NCBI RefSeq assembly: GCF_013753875.1
Contig: NZ_SMDS01000020.1
Span: 1-64,000 of the forward strand
From: Candidatus Pantoea persica
Lineage (GTDB): Bacteria > Pseudomonadota > Gammaproteobacteria > Enterobacterales > Enterobacteriaceae
Length of the DNA: 64,000 bases
Direction: 5' to 3'
Shown here piece after piece: positions 32,610 to 42,656 of this stretch (position 1 is its first letter; every line of letters starts with the position of its first letter). A model generated the notes under the pieces. That model did not search any database and had not been told where the DNA came from. It was given only the letters and a program-made list of their open reading frames with translations. Both the position numbers and the translations under genes were made by a program.

Positions 32610-33421
32610 ATGACCTACCTTGCGCATCCCGACCGTTATCTGCAGATAGAATACCGCCGTAGCGGCCTCAGGCTGCCCGCCATTTCCCTGGGGCTGTGGC
32701 ATAACTTCGGCGACAGCACCCACGTTGACAACAGTCGCGAACTGCTGCGCCACGCCTTCGACTGCGGCATTACCCATTTTGACCTAGCGAATAACTACGG
32801 CCCGCCGCCCGGATCGGCGGAGGGGAATTTCGGCCGCATCCTGCGCGAAGATTTTCGCGGCTATCGCGACGAGCTAATTATCTCCACCAAGGCGGGCTAC
32901 ACCATGTGGGACGGCCCCTATGGCGACTGGGGATCGCGCAAGTATCTGATCGCCAGCCTAGATCAAAGCCTGAAGCGTATGGGGCTGGAATACGTCGATA
33001 TCTTCTATCACCACCGTCCGGATCCCGACACGCCGCTGGAGGAGACAATGCGCGCGCTGGGCCAGGTGATGCGTCAGGGCAAGGCACTGTACACCGCCAT
33101 CTAAAACTACCCGGCAGCGCGCGCGGCGAAGGCGATCGCTATCTGCAGGGCATCCCGCAGGATTCGCGAGCGGCGAGCGGCAGCAAATTCCTGCGCGAGG
33201 AGCAGCTGACCGATGAGAGGATAGAGAATATGCGCCAGCTGAACAAAATTGCCCAGCAGCGCGGCCAGAAGCTGGCCCAGATGGCGCTCGCCTAGGTACT
33301 GCGCGACGCGCGCGTAACCTCAGTATTGATTGGTGCCAGCAAAACCGCGCAGATCGATGACGCCGTGGCGATGCTGGCCAACTGCCACTTCACTGTCGCC
33401 GAACTCTCCGCCATCGAGGCG
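32610..33421 (+). pseudogene. aldo-keto reductase (YghZ/Gpr-like), broken
   Basis: NADPH-dependent AKR similar to E. coli YghZ, which reduces L-glyceraldehyde 3-phosphate. ATG 32610; MTYLAHPDRYLQIEYRRSGL and the catalytic Asp/Tyr/Lys regions (HFDLANNYGPPPGSAEGNFG, ISTKAGYTMWDGPYGDWGS) are intact. TAA at 33102 replaces Ser in ISNYPA. A stretch of the barrel is missing after about 33140. TAG at 33293 replaces Trp in MALAWVLRD (CCTGG to CCTAG). VTSVLIGASKTAQIDDAVAM is present, then the gene runs straight into the ypeC remnant. Confidence 0.93.
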
Positions 33422-33650
33422 GCGAGACCGCGATCGCCGTGGTTATTTCTGGGACGGCGGCCGCTGGCGCGAGCCGCACTGGTGGCACGATCGCTACCAG
33501 TACAACAACCATCGCTGGTGGCGTCACTAAGAGTGGCGCCGTCACCAGCAGTGGGAGCGTGAACGCCGCCATCACTGGCGCGAGGCGCAACGCCATCACC
33601 AACGCCACGACCATAACGATCGTCACGGCCACCATGACCATCATCACTGA
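33422..33650 (+). pseudogene. ypeC: ypeC-like DUF2502 protein, C-terminal remnant
   Basis: DRDRRGYFWDGGRWREPHWW, then HDRYQYNNHRWWRH, a TAA near 33529, then a His/Arg-rich tail to TGA 33648-33650; this is the C-terminal half of the periplasmic YpeC family (DUF2502), which neighbours mntH in E. coli. The signal peptide and N-terminus are absent; a deletion joins it to the AKR gene in a different frame. Function of the family is unknown. Confidence 0.8.
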
Positions 33651-33663
33651 TGGTCATGCCGGC

Positions 33664-33690
33664 AAAGAGGCGCTTTTGCCGCCTCTTTTT
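33664..33690 (+). terminator. intrinsic terminator after ypeC
   Basis: AAAGAGGCG / CGCCTCTTT stem with a TTTTGC loop followed by a T run. Confidence 0.8.
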
Positions 33691-33829
33691 TGCTTTGCCG
33701 TTGACGCCAGCGCTCTGCGTCTCCCCGTCGGCCTGCCGCCGAAAAAAGCCCGCTCTGCCCGACGCTGAATCCTGCCGCGCCTAACAGAAGAGCCGACTGC
33801 CGTGAGCAGCAGGCTGGCCGGACGCGGCG

Positions 33830-35059
33830 TTACGGCCCCAGAACCTCACCCACCAGCAGATAGGCATTAAGAGCCACCACCAGCACCACGATAGCGCGCC
33901 CTGCGTTCTGCATCAGACGGGAATTGACCATATCGCCCATGATATCGCGGTTGCCGGTAAAGGAGAGCAGCGGCACCAGCGCCAGCGCGATGCCGAAGCT
34001 GAGCAGCACCTGGCTCATTACCAGGATGCGCGTCGGATCCCAGCCCGCCATAATCACGATAAACGAGGGCAGCATTGTCACCAGGCGGCGCACCCACCGC
34101 GGAATATGGAAGCGAATAAAGCCCTGCATCACCACCTGCCCCGCCAGCGTGCCCACCACTGTTGAGGAGAGGCCCGCCGCCACCAGGCTCAGGCCGAATA
34201 CCGTAGCCGCCGCATGGCCGAGCAGCGGCGTCAGCGCCAGGTAGGCCTGGTCCAGCTCCGCAATGCCGCTATGCCCGCTAAAGTGGAACGCGGCCGCGGC
34301 GATCGCTATCATCGCCAAGTTAACGAAGCCCGCGATGGTCATGGCGATCGCCACATCGAGTTTCGTCGAGGAGTAGCGCTCGCTTTTGCTGCCACCGCTG
34401 TCGACCTGCGTCAGCGCCGAGTGCAGATAGATAACGTGCGGCATAATGGTCGCGCCCAGCACGCCCGCCGAGAGGAACACCGCATCTGAGGTCGGCAGCG
34501 AAGGCAGCGCCATGCCGGTAAACAGTTTGCTGACTTTCGGCTGCGAAAAGAACAGCTCGACTAAATAGGCCGCCGCCACAAACAGCAGCAGGCTGCCGAT
34601 CACCAGCTCCAGCGATTTCTGCCCGCGGCTTTGCAGCATCAGGATCAGGAAGGTAGCCACGCCGGTCAGCACCGCGCCCTGCAGCAGAGAGATGCCGAGC
34701 AGCAGCTTAAAGCCGAGCGCCGCGCCGATAAACTCCGCCAGATCGGTGGCCATGGCGATAATTTCCGCCTGCACCCAGTAGAACCACACCGCCGGACGCG
34801 GAAAACGGTCGCGGATATGCTCCGCCAGATTTTTTTCGGTAGCGATGCCAAGCTTGGCGGATATCAGCTGGATCAGCATCGCCATGATATTGGCCCAGAC
34901 CACCACCCACAGCAGCTTATAGCCATAGGCTGCGCCGGCCTGAATATTGGTCGCGAAGTTACCGGGATCAATGTAGCCGATGGCGGCGATAAAGGCCGGC
35001 CCCAGCAGGGCGAGCTTGATTTTTCTGGCTCCGCGAGCGGCGGTACGGCTCTCAAACAT
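33830..35059 (-). CDS. mntH: MntH, NRAMP-family Mn2+/Fe2+:H+ symporter
   Basis: 409 aa, full length (E. coli 412). Inner-membrane importer of Mn2+. The metal-binding DPGN motif (31-34, helix 1) and the MPH motif of helix 6 ([13 protein letters not shown]) are present, with 11 hydrophobic helices apparent. No lesion. A perfect MntR-like operator lies 113 bp upstream, so Mn-dependent repression is probably retained. It is divergently arranged with nupC. Confidence 0.97.
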   Translation of the reverse strand: MFESRTAARGARKIKLALLGPAFIAAIGYIDPGNFATNIQAGAAYGYKLLWVVVWANIMAMLIQLISAKLGIATEKNLAEHIRDRFPRPAVWFYWVQAEIIAMATDLAEFIGAALGFKLLLGISLLQGAVLTGVATFLILMLQSRGQKSLELVIGSLLLFVAAAYLVELFFSQPKVSKLFTGMALPSLPTSDAVFLSAGVLGATIMPHVIYLHSALTQVDSGGSKSERYSSTKLDVAIAMTIAGFVNLAMIAIAAAAFHFSGHSGIAELDQAYLALTPLLGHAAATVFGLSLVAAGLSSTVVGTLAGQVVMQGFIRFHIPRWVRRLVTMLPSFIVIMAGWDPTRILVMSQVLLSFGIALALVPLLSFTGNRDIMGDMVNSRLMQNAGRAIVVLVVALNAYLLVGEVLGP

Positions 35060-35440
35060 AATTCTCTACCTGATCTGAACGCGTTTTAACCACGGCAGCT
35101 TACGGCCCGCTCGTGGCAGTGGCAAGTGAAAGGCGGTTATCGTTATCTTTTTAAATAGACAATACCATAAAGTATAGCAATTGCTATACATCTTAGTAAA
35201 GCTAGCCGTGTAAAAAATTCGCAACGGGCTTTAATTCTACGCTCAGGATAACTTATAGACAATAATTTTGTGGGTAATTAGTGTGAATAATTTGTGAACG
35301 AGCAGTGACGCGTAAGAGTTTTCTGAGAAATGCGGTGATAGCGAATCCTTATAATGTGGATTTGATCTCGTTTTTAAGTAACGCATTACATAGAATATGT
35401 AGCAAATTATAATCCTCCTCAAATCAAATTTGGAGCAAGC
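35060..35440. promoter_or_regulatory. mntH-nupC divergent promoter region
   Basis: 381 bp, AT-rich. The perfect 18-bp palindrome GTATAGCAATTGCTATAC at 35172-35189 has the ATAGC-N4-GCTAT form of MntR operators. Nearer nupC a TATAAT lies at 35350-35355 and two TGTGA-type half sites (35283, 35294) could serve CRP, as E. coli nupC is CRP/CytR controlled, but no full CRP site is evident. The nupC ribosome-binding site is TTTGGAG. Confidence 0.6.
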
Positions 35441-36631
35441 ATGTCCCATATTTTGCACTTCCTTTTAGCACTGGCGGTGGTAGCCGTGCTGGCGTTGCTC
35501 GTCAGCCACGACCGTAAAAGTATTCGCATTCGCTACATTGTCCAGCTTCTGGTCATTGAGGTGATTCTGGCGTGGTTCTTCCTGAACTCCGAGGCAGGGC
35601 TTGGATTCTTGAAAGGCTTCGCCGGCTTGTTCGACCATCTTCTGAAGTATGCAGGCGAAGGCACCAACTTTGTGTTTGGCAGCATGAACGACAAGGGTCT
35701 GGCCTTCTTCTTCCTGAACGTGCTCTGTCCCATTGTCTTTATCTCCGCGCTGATCGGCATCCTACAGCACTTCCGCATTCTACCGTGGGTCATTCGCGGC
35801 ATCGGCACCCTGCTGTCAAAAATCAATGGTATGGGCAAGCTGGAATCCTTTAACGCCGTCAGCTCTCTAATTCTGGGACAGTCAGAAAACTTTATCGCCT
35901 ATAAGGATATTCTCGGCAAAATGTCGCAGCGCCGCATGTACACTATGACCGCGACCGCGATGTCGACCGTGTCAATGTCGATCGTCGGCGCCTACATGAC
36001 CATGCTGCAGCCGAAATATGTGGTGGCCGCGCTGGTGCTCAACATGTTCAGCACCTTTATCGTGCTGTCGCTGCTCAACCCCTACCGCGTCGACAACGAG
36101 GAAGATCTGCAGCTGCAGGATATTCATAAAGGCCAGAGCTTCTTTGAGATGCTGGGCGAATATATCCTGGCTGGTTTCCGCGTGGCAATCATCGTCGCCG
36201 CAATGTTGATCGGCTTTATCGCGCTGATCTCCGGCCTGAACGCGTTGTTCGACTTTATCTTCGGCATCAGCTTCCAGGGCGTGCTGGGCTACGTTTTCTA
36301 CCCCTTTGCTTGGGTAATGGGCGTGCCGACGCACGAAGCGCTTCAGGTCGGCAGCATCATGGCGACCAAGCTGGTCTCCAACGAATTTGTGGCGATGATG
36401 GATCTGCAGAAGCTGGCGGGCCAGCTGTCACCGCACTCAGAGGGCATTCTATCGGTGTTCTTGGTCTCCTTCGCCAACCTCTCCTCTATCGGCATCGTGG
36501 CGGGCGCCATTAAGGGCCTGAACGAAGAGCAGGGCAACGTGGTATCGCGCTTCGGCCTGAAGCTGCTTTACGGCTCAACGCTGGTGAGCGTGCTCTCCGC
36601 GGCGATCGCCGGACTGGTGCTGGCGTTCTGA
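35441..36631 (+). CDS. nupC: NupC, H+-coupled nucleoside transporter
   Basis: 396 aa (E. coli 400). Concentrative nucleoside transporter family; imports pyrimidine and adenine nucleosides. Family signatures include [16 protein letters not shown] and [20 protein letters not shown] near the C-terminus; about ten hydrophobic segments. Intact, with a terminator downstream. Salvage of host nucleosides is a typical retained function in host-associated genomes (inference). Confidence 0.96.
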   Translation: MSHILHFLLALAVVAVLALLVSHDRKSIRIRYIVQLLVIEVILAWFFLNSEAGLGFLKGFAGLFDHLLKYAGEGTNFVFGSMNDKGLAFFFLNVLCPIVFISALIGILQHFRILPWVIRGIGTLLSKINGMGKLESFNAVSSLILGQSENFIAYKDILGKMSQRRMYTMTATAMSTVSMSIVGAYMTMLQPKYVVAALVLNMFSTFIVLSLLNPYRVDNEEDLQLQDIHKGQSFFEMLGEYILAGFRVAIIVAAMLIGFIALISGLNALFDFIFGISFQGVLGYVFYPFAWVMGVPTHEALQVGSIMATKLVSNEFVAMMDLQKLAGQLSPHSEGILSVFLVSFANLSSIGIVAGAIKGLNEEQGNVVSRFGLKLLYGSTLVSVLSAAIAGLVLAF

Positions 36632-36665
36632 CAAGCAAACAGCGCCGGCAAGGCGCAGCGGCCGC

Positions 36666-36690
36666 AGGGCGGACAGGTTCTCGCCCTTTT
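36666..36690 (+). terminator. nupC terminator
   Basis: AGGGCG / CGCCCT stem with a 10-base loop followed by TTTTTCTT, 35 bp after the nupC stop. Confidence 0.7.
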
Positions 36691-36847
36691 TCTTAAATAT
36701 TCCTACTTGCTATCCTCTCTTTCCGCCCTTCCCGTCTGCGCACCCCCGCCCTTCCCCGCCAGACGCAAAACTATTGCACAATAACGAATTTCATCTCGTG
36801 CCGTTCGCCCCGTAGTTTTTCAGGTAACTCAACAGCGGGAGAAGAGC

Positions 36848-37892
36848 ATGAGCATTCAGTTCCTCGGCATGCTCGGGCCATCGCCTGGCCTCTGAAATTA
36901 TTCTGGCCAGCGGCCCCCTTTTCGATAAACAGTACATCGCCGATTTTTCCCGCGCGCATGAAGAGGCGGGGTTCGATCGCATTCTGGTCGGCTACTGGTC
37001 CGATCAACCTAACGGCTTTTTAGTGACGGCGCACGCGGCGGCGCACACCTCGCGATTAAATTTTTGCTGGCGCAGCGGCCGGGCTTTGTCTCGCCCACGC
37101 TGGCGGCCCTCGATCACCTGACTGACGGCCGCCTGGCGGTGCATATCATCAGCGGCGGCAGCGATAGTGAGCAGCGGCGCGACGGCGACTTTCTCAACAA
37201 AGCGGAGCGCTACGCGCGTACCGATGAATTCCTCAGCGTGCTGCATAAAAGCCTGACCTCAGCGGAAGCCTAGGAGCATCAGGGCCGCTTTTACCAGGCG
37301 GAACAGGCGTTCTCCACAATTAAGACGCTGCAAAGCAAACTGCCGGTCTACTTCGGCGGCTCCTCGCCGGAGGGGATCGACATCGCCGCGAGCCATGCCG
37401 ACGTGTTCGCGCTGTGGGGCGACCCTCTGCAGGGCGCGGCGGAAACCGTGCGCAACGTGCGCGCCGCCGCGGCGCGTCAGGGACGCGAGATCAAACAATA
37501 TCTCTTTCCGCCCCATTATCGGCCGCACCGAGAAAGAGTCCTGGGCGAGCGCTGAGCATATTTACGCCACGGCGCAGAAGCCGCTACAGGAGTCAGGCTA
37601 CACCTTTGGCCTGCCAAAACTGCAGAGCGTCGGCGCGCAGCATCTGCTGGCGGCGGCGAACGAGAGTGACCGCCACGATAAGGTGCTGTGAACCGGCATC
37701 GCGAAGCTGGTCAGCGACGGCTACAACTCCATCGCGCTGGTGGGCACGGCAGATCAGGTCTCCGACGCGCTGTTGGATTACTACCAGCTCGGCATCGACA
37801 GCATGTTGATCCGCGGCTTCGATCCGCTCAATGATGCCGTGGAGTATGGCCGCGAGCTGCTGCCGCTGACGCGCGGCAGAAGGAGCGCCTGA
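36848..37892 (+). pseudogene. LLM flavin-dependent (alkanesulfonate-type) monooxygenase, broken
   Basis: Luciferase-like FMNH2-dependent monooxygenase related to SsuD, which cleaves alkanesulfonates to aldehyde and sulfite. ATG 36848 with GGGAGAAG ahead (MSIQFLGMLG). Frameshifts occur near 36878 and 37050; FLLAQRPGFVSPTLAALDHL and DGRLAVHIISGGSDSEQRRD are intact; TAG at 37271 replaces Trp before EHQGRFY (CCTGG to CCTAG); more frameshifts near 37495; TGA at 37689 replaces Trp in LWTGIAKL. The end overlaps the next gene start (TGATG). Confidence 0.92.
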
Positions 37893-38806
37893 TGCGTCTG
37901 ACCGCGCTCTTCGCCAGCCTCGTGCTGGCGTCAAGCCTGCATCACGCCGCGGCCGCCGAAAGCGGAAAAGTGACGCTGCGCCTCGTCGACGTCAGAGGCG
38001 ACCGTTTTGTCTCGCTGAAGACGTCAGGGGAGCTGGATAATCTGCCCTATACGCTGCAGCTCACCGCCTTTGAGGCCGGCGCGCCGGTGCTGGAAGTGCT
38101 GAACGCGGGGGCGCTGGACGTCGGCCTGACCGGCGATCTGCCATTTCTGTTTGTCTATGCCGCATGCGCGCCGGTAAAAGCGGTGGGCGCCGGGCAGAAC
38201 AACCCGGACAGCATCGCGCTGCTGACACGTCCCGATGCCGATATCCATCGCCTGCAGGATTTGAAAGGCCAGCAGATCGCCGTGAACCGCGGTGGCTGGG
38301 GACACTATCTGCTCCTTGGCCTGCTGGAGCGCGCCGGGCTGAAGCCGGGCGACGTGACGCTGCGCTTTCTCGGCCCGGTCGGACGGCCGCGCGGCGCTGA
38401 CCTCCGGCGCGGTAGCCGCCTGGGCGCCGTGGGAACCCTATACCTATATCGCCACCTCGACACAGGTTGACGGCACGGTGCGCGTACCGCAGGGCGGCGG
38501 CCGAGGCATTATGTCCGGCTACTCTTTCGCACTGGCGCGCCAGACGGCACTGGCCGATCCAGAGAAGCGCAAGGCGATTGCCGATCTGCTGACGCGGCTG
38601 GCCCGGGCGCAGGTCTGGGCGGCGCAGCATCCGCAGCCCTTCGCCGCGGCGCTGGGCCAGTCGCTCAACATGCCGACCGCCATTACCCGCAGCTGGATCG
38701 ACGACGTGTGCTGCCGCTCCGCGTCGACGTCAGCGCCGCCTTTGACTTCAGCCTGTCTGGCGGCGCCAATCAGGTAGCGCAACGGTTTCAGGAGAACAAA
38801 TCATGA
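37892..38806 (+). pseudogene. SsuA/TauA-like sulfonate-binding protein, frameshifted
   Basis: Periplasmic binding protein of an ABC transporter for aliphatic sulfonates or related organosulfur compounds. ATG 37892; signal peptide LTALFASLVLASSLHHAAAA. The core (VLEVLNAGALDVGLTGDLPF, LKGQQIAVNRGGWGHYLLLG) is open to a shift near 38385, then AAWAPWEPYTYIATSTQVDG and later GYSFALARQTALADPEKRKA in other frames, with a further shift near 38710. Stop TGA 38804-38806 overlaps the next start. No permease or ATPase gene is present nearby. Confidence 0.9.
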
Positions 38807-39384
38807 GTGAACCGCAACACCGCCGCCTGCGCGATTTCGTGGCGCAGCTGGCCGCCCGGCTCGACCGGCAGCCGAAAGAGGCCGCGCTGCTAGAGCAGGG
38901 CCGCGCGCTGCTGCTGCTGCATGACGACTGGCTGGAGGTGGCCTTCGCCCGACCGCATCCGGAGCGCTATCAGCAATACCTACTCTATGCCGACGCGCAG
39001 CAGCGCTTTTCGGTGGTGAGCTTCGTCTGGGGGCCTGGCCAGCAGACGCCGATCCACGATCACCGCGTCTGGGGCCTAATCGGCATGCTGCGCGGCGCGG
39101 AGCTTTCTCAAAGCTACAGGATCGGCGACGGCGGGCTGGTGGCGGAAGGCACGCCGGTGCGGCTGGAGCCGGGCTATATCGAGGCGGTTTCACCGCGCGT
39201 TGGCGATATCCACCGCGTCAGCAACGCCTTCGACGACCGGGTTTCCATCAGCATTCACGTTTACGGCGCCAATATCGGCGCGGTCAGCTGCGCGGTCTAC
39301 CGCGAAGACGGCAGCGAAAAAACCTTTATCTCCGGCTACAGCAACCGCTATCTGCAAAACATCTGGGATAAATCACATGGCTAA
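38803..39384 (+). CDS. cysteine dioxygenase-like cupin protein
   Basis: 193 aa, intact. Type I cysteine dioxygenase family: non-haem Fe(II) enzymes that oxidise cysteine or 3-mercaptopropionate to a sulfinate. The three metal ligands are visible as His85 and His87 (PIHDHRVWG) and His137 (GDIHRVSN). The start overlaps the SBP stop (ATGA) and its end overlaps the rhodanese gene, so it was the middle of an organosulfur operon whose other four reading frames are dead. No lesion, but one CTA codon at 38889 shows the same substitution bias. Substrate preference cannot be told. Confidence 0.9.
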   Translation: MSEPQHRRLRDFVAQLAARLDRQPKEAALLEQGRALLLLHDDWLEVAFARPHPERYQQYLLYADAQQRFSVVSFVWGPGQQTPIHDHRVWGLIGMLRGAELSQSYRIGDGGLVAEGTPVRLEPGYIEAVSPRVGDIHRVSNAFDDRVSISIHVYGANIGAVSCAVYREDGSEKTFISGYSNRYLQNIWDKSHG

Positions 39385-40783
39385 AACCTTTCCTCTGCAC
39401 GACGCCGCAGAGATTCAGCAGGCGCTGTGCCAGCAGCAGGAAGTGGCGCTAGTCGACGTGCGCGACGAGGCGCTTTACACGCGGGGGCATCCGCTGTTCG
39501 CCGTCAATATTCCGCTCTCTAAGCTGGAGCTTGAGTGACTGGATCGCATTCCCCGCCGCAACACCAAGGTAACGATTTACGATAAAGGCTCGGGCCTGGC
39601 GCAGGCGGCGGCGCGCGCGGCGGCCTGGGGCTACAGCAATATCGCCCTGCTCAAAGAAGATCTGGCGGGCTGGCAAGCGGCGGGCGGCGAGCTGGTGCTG
39701 CGCGTGCGCGATATCGCGCCCTCGCCCGCCACCACGGTTATCGTCAACTGCGCTGGCCGCACGCGTAGCATTATTGGCACGCAGTCGCTGGTTAACGCCG
39801 GCATCAGTAATTCGGTCTATGCGCTGTGCAACGGCACCATCGGCTGGACACTGGCGGGCCTGGTGCTGGAGCAGCAGCAGAGCCGCCGCTACGGCGCCGC
39901 CAGCGCTGACGCGCATCGTCACGCGCTGGCGCAGGCGCGTCAGGTAGCGGACGCCACGGGCGTGGCGCGCATCGACGCTGCCACGCTGGCGCGCTAGCAG
40001 CGGGAGGCGCGCACCACCTACCTGTTCGACGTGAGCGACGTGGAGGCGTACAGCCTGGGACACCTGCCGGGTAGCCGCCACGTGCCGTGCGGACAGCTGG
40101 TGCAGGAGACCGATCACTACACCAGCGAGCGCGGCGCGCGCATCGTGATAATGGATGAAGACGGCGGTGCTTGACGGCTTCCAGCCGCAGGATTTCAACG
40201 CCACCGGCGGCTGGACGCCGCAGCTTCCCGCCCCCTGTCGCCGCAGCAGCTAAGCGACTGGCTCAGGCAGGGCGACACCCAGCTGCTGGACTTGACGATG
40301 CACGCCAACCATATCAAAAGCCATATTCCCGGCGCCGCCTGGCTGCTGCACTCCACGCTGCAGCAGCAGGGCAAGGTGTCTCTGCCAGCGGCCGAGCACT
40401 ACGTGCTGACCTGCGACAGCAGTTGGCTGGCGGGCTATGCGGTTGAACAAGTCGAGGCGCTGACCGGCAAGCCGGTTTTCGTGCTGGCGGGCGGCAACAC
40501 GGCATAGCGCGCCGCCGGGCTAGAGACGACGGCGGGCGTAAGAGGCCTGCTTTCGCCTGTGATCGACCACTATCGTCGCCCGTATGAAGGCACGGATATC
40601 GGGTCGGCAGTGATGCAGGCCTATCTGGAGTGGGAGTATGGTCTGGTGGCGCAGCTGGATCGCGACGGTACGCACGGTTTTCGCGTGTGGCGGCCGGAAA
40701 GGCAGCGCGCAACGGTGCCAGCGCAGGGCGGCAGCAGTGTCGCTCTTGTCGCACGCTTTACAGCAGTTTTTGAGATTGCCTGA
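39377..40783 (+). pseudogene. multi-domain rhodanese sulfurtransferase, broken
   Basis: Homologue of large rhodanese-related proteins with several tandem rhodanese domains. ATG 39377. The frame is the same throughout except 40165-40290, but stops occur at 39536 (TGA), 39995 (TAG) and 40505 (TAG, Trp likely), plus a frame break with TGA near 40173. Domain pieces: ALVDVRDEALYTRGHPLFAV, a second domain with the active-site-type loop VIVNCAGRTRSIIG (Cys), a third FDVSDVEAYSLGHLPGSRHV, and a fourth with HIPGAAW and VLTCDSSWLAGYA. Ends near WEYGLVAQLDRDGTHGFRVW and the TGA at 40781. Confidence 0.9.
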
Positions 40784-40802
40784 GAAATCAGGACTTAGAG
40801 AA

Positions 40803-40878
40803 TGGTGGAGATTAGCGGGATCGAACCGCTGACCTCTTGCATGCCATGCAAGCACTCTCCCAGCTGAGCTATACCCCC
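40803..40878 (-). tRNA. alaX: tRNA-Ala(GGC), acceptor mismatch
   Basis: 76 nt. Anticodon GGC in loop TGGCATG, stem TTGCA/TGCAA; T arm AGCGGTTCGATCCCGCT; G3-U70 Ala identity pair; encoded CCA end (40803-40805). As written, acceptor 5' strand GGGGGTA faces AATCTCC, so position 7-66 is A against A, and G5 pairs with U68. The D stem ends GAGT rather than GAGC. Position matches E. coli alaX/alaW upstream of gltX. Confidence 0.93.
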
Positions 40879-40924
40879 ACATCTGGAATCATTTTTTCAA
40901 GTGCCAAATCGTTGGGAAGCGACT

Positions 40925-41000
40925 TAGTGGAGCTAAGCGGGATCGAACCGCTGACCTCCTGCATGCCATGCAGGCGCTCTCCCAGCTGAGCTATAGCCCC
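40925..41000 (-). tRNA. alaW: tRNA-Ala(GGC) with encoded CTA instead of CCA
   Basis: 76 nt. Acceptor GGGGCTA / TAGCTCC fully paired with G3-U70; anticodon GGC; T arm AGCGGTTCGATCCCGCT. After discriminator A the encoded 3' end reads CTA (plus strand TAG at 40925-40927) where all E. coli tRNA genes have CCA. It would need exonucleolytic trimming and CCA addition to be charged. Confidence 0.93.
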
Positions 41001-41357
41001 GAACCGAAAAAACCGCCGTATTACGCGACGGACAGCATAATATGAAACTCCCCTCGGGAGTGTCAACGCTAAAATGATAAACTAGGTTTAATCGCTGAAA
41101 AAGACGTCAACTCGCGGATATTGCTGCTTTTTACCGCGCTTTCGCCCTGCGGATCCGCTTTTCGCAGTCTGGCTGGCGTCAACGCCATAGCAGATTGTTG
41201 CGCATTTAGGTTAAATTCTAGTTACACAGCCTTTAGGATTTTCTTGTTTTCCGTTAAGGCTCATGTGAAACTTAGCCCGCTAATCAAGTGGTCATCGCTG
41301 TCCACGCCTTTACACAACATCATCCCTGTCACAACTATTAATAATATTAAAGATACT

Positions 41358-42149
41358 ATGTCGCTGCATTCACCTAAAGAGCTCGCCCAGCTGGCGATTC
41401 AGGTTGGCGTCACTAAAAGTCGCGCTTCCATTCCCACCTTGTCAATTGTCGGCTTTATGGCTAGCGCCTTTATTGCTACCGGCTTCCTGCCAGATCTACA
41501 TGTTATTAACTCCCTGCCCGCTGACTGGGGCTCCCTTTGGCGGCCTGCTGGGCGCGGCGGTATTCCCGGTGAAATTGATCCTGACTGTGCTGGCTGGCGG
41601 CGAACTGCTGACCGGCAATATCAATATGATGACCATGCCGGTGGCTTGGTTTGCTCGCCGTATTAGCGGCTTTGCGGTACTGCGCAACTGGTTCTGGGTC
41701 ACCATAGCTAACTTCATAGGCAGCCTCGCCATCGCCTAGTTCTTCGGCCATATGCTGAGAATGACCGAGGGCGACTACCTGAAAAAAACAGCTGCCATCG
41801 CCAGCGCCAAGGTGAACACTGATTTCCTGCACGCCTTTATTTCCGGAATCGGCTGCAACTAGCTGGTCTACCTCGCAGTCTGGCTGGCCTTCGCCAGTAA
41901 AGATGTAGTTGGCAAAATTTTCGGCATGTGGTTCCCGGTGATAGCGTTCGTCTCGATCGGTTTCCAGCACGTCGTTACCAACATGTTTACCGTGCCGGCG
42001 GCGATTTCTGCCGGTCAGCTGAGCTGGGCGGAATACCTGCCGAACTTCGTTGCCGTATTTTTAGGTAACGGCGTGGGCGGTGCGGTCTTCGTCGGCCTCG
42101 CCTATTTCCTTGCGGTCCGTCAGGCGAAGCAGTCGGTACGGTGCAATAA
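41358..42149 (+). pseudogene. formate/nitrite channel (FocA/NirC family), broken
   Basis: Pentameric anion channel family. ATG 41358, MSLHSPKELAQLAIQVGVTK. An extra T near 41531 shifts the frame before GGLLGAAVFPV; then TAG at 41737 (in IA*FFGHM, CCTGG to CCTAG) and TAG at 41860 (Trp of GIGCNWLV, ACTGG to ACTAG). The FNT signature region FGMWFPVIAFVSIGFQHVVT and NFVAVFLGNGVGGAVFVGLA is intact. A final shift near 42130 loses the natural stop; the expected TAA is at 42147-42149. Confidence 0.92.
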
Positions 42150-42155
42150 GGGTCT

Positions 42156-42180
42156 GCCTCTTGCCCGCCGGGCAAGAGGC
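42156..42180 (+). terminator. hairpin after the FNT gene
   Basis: Perfect 11-bp stem GCCTCTTGCCC / GGGCAAGAGGC with a 3-base loop just after the expected FNT stop; followed by AATTTCATT, so the T run is poor. Confidence 0.6.
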
Positions 42181-42258
42181 AATTTCATTCAGGTTACTTT
42201 CACGTGTAACGATTTGCTGTAATATGCTTAACTAATTTTATTAAACAGGGACAGTATC

Positions 42259-42620
42259 GTGAAAAAGGAATGGTTAACACTTGATGAACTCACGAATGAG
42301 ACAGGTTACAGTCGTCAGACGGTAAACAAATGGATTAAGCGTGAAAACTGGACCACGACGCCAAAGCCGGGCGTACAGGGCGGCAAAGCCAGATTGATCC
42401 ACGTTGACGAGCGCGTTAAAAGCTTTATCCAGTCAATGCGCAACCTGAATGAACCCAACGCTTCCTACGCCACTCAGCCTAACTCTTTACCTGCGCTTTA
42501 CCTGCGTTACTATTAAGTTCTGTGCAGCAAATGACGCAGAGCGAGCAGGATCTGCTTGACGCAATGATTTTGCGAGGGATTAAAGGAGTATTGCAGCGGC
42601 TGGGTATCAGCGAAGAGTAG
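42259..42620 (+). pseudogene. yfeC: yfeC, disrupted by an 11-bp tandem duplication
   Basis: YfeC is a small putative DNA-binding protein (MerR-like N-terminal helix-turn-helix). GTG 42259; LTLDELTNETGYSRQTVNKW and PKPGVQGGKARLIHVDERVK match E. coli YfeC well. At 42485-42506 CTTTACCTGCG is duplicated in tandem; without the second copy the frame reads NSLPALLLSSVQQMTQSEQD and on to VLQRLGISEE TAG 42618-42620, as in YfeC. It is the single lesion, so inactivation is very recent. Confidence 0.92.
42485..42506. repeat. 11-bp tandem duplication in yfeC
   Basis: CTTTACCTGCG twice in direct succession (42485-42495 and 42496-42506). Replication slippage product that frameshifts yfeC. Confidence 0.95.
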
Positions 42621-42623
42621 AAA

Positions 42624-42648
42624 AACCGGAAGCCTGAGGCTTCCGGTT
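42624..42648. terminator. bidirectional terminator between yfeC and gltX
   Basis: AACCGGAAGCCT / AGGCTTCCGGTT-type stem between convergent yfeC and gltX with A and T flanks. Confidence 0.85.
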
Positions 42649-42656
42649 TGCGTTTA

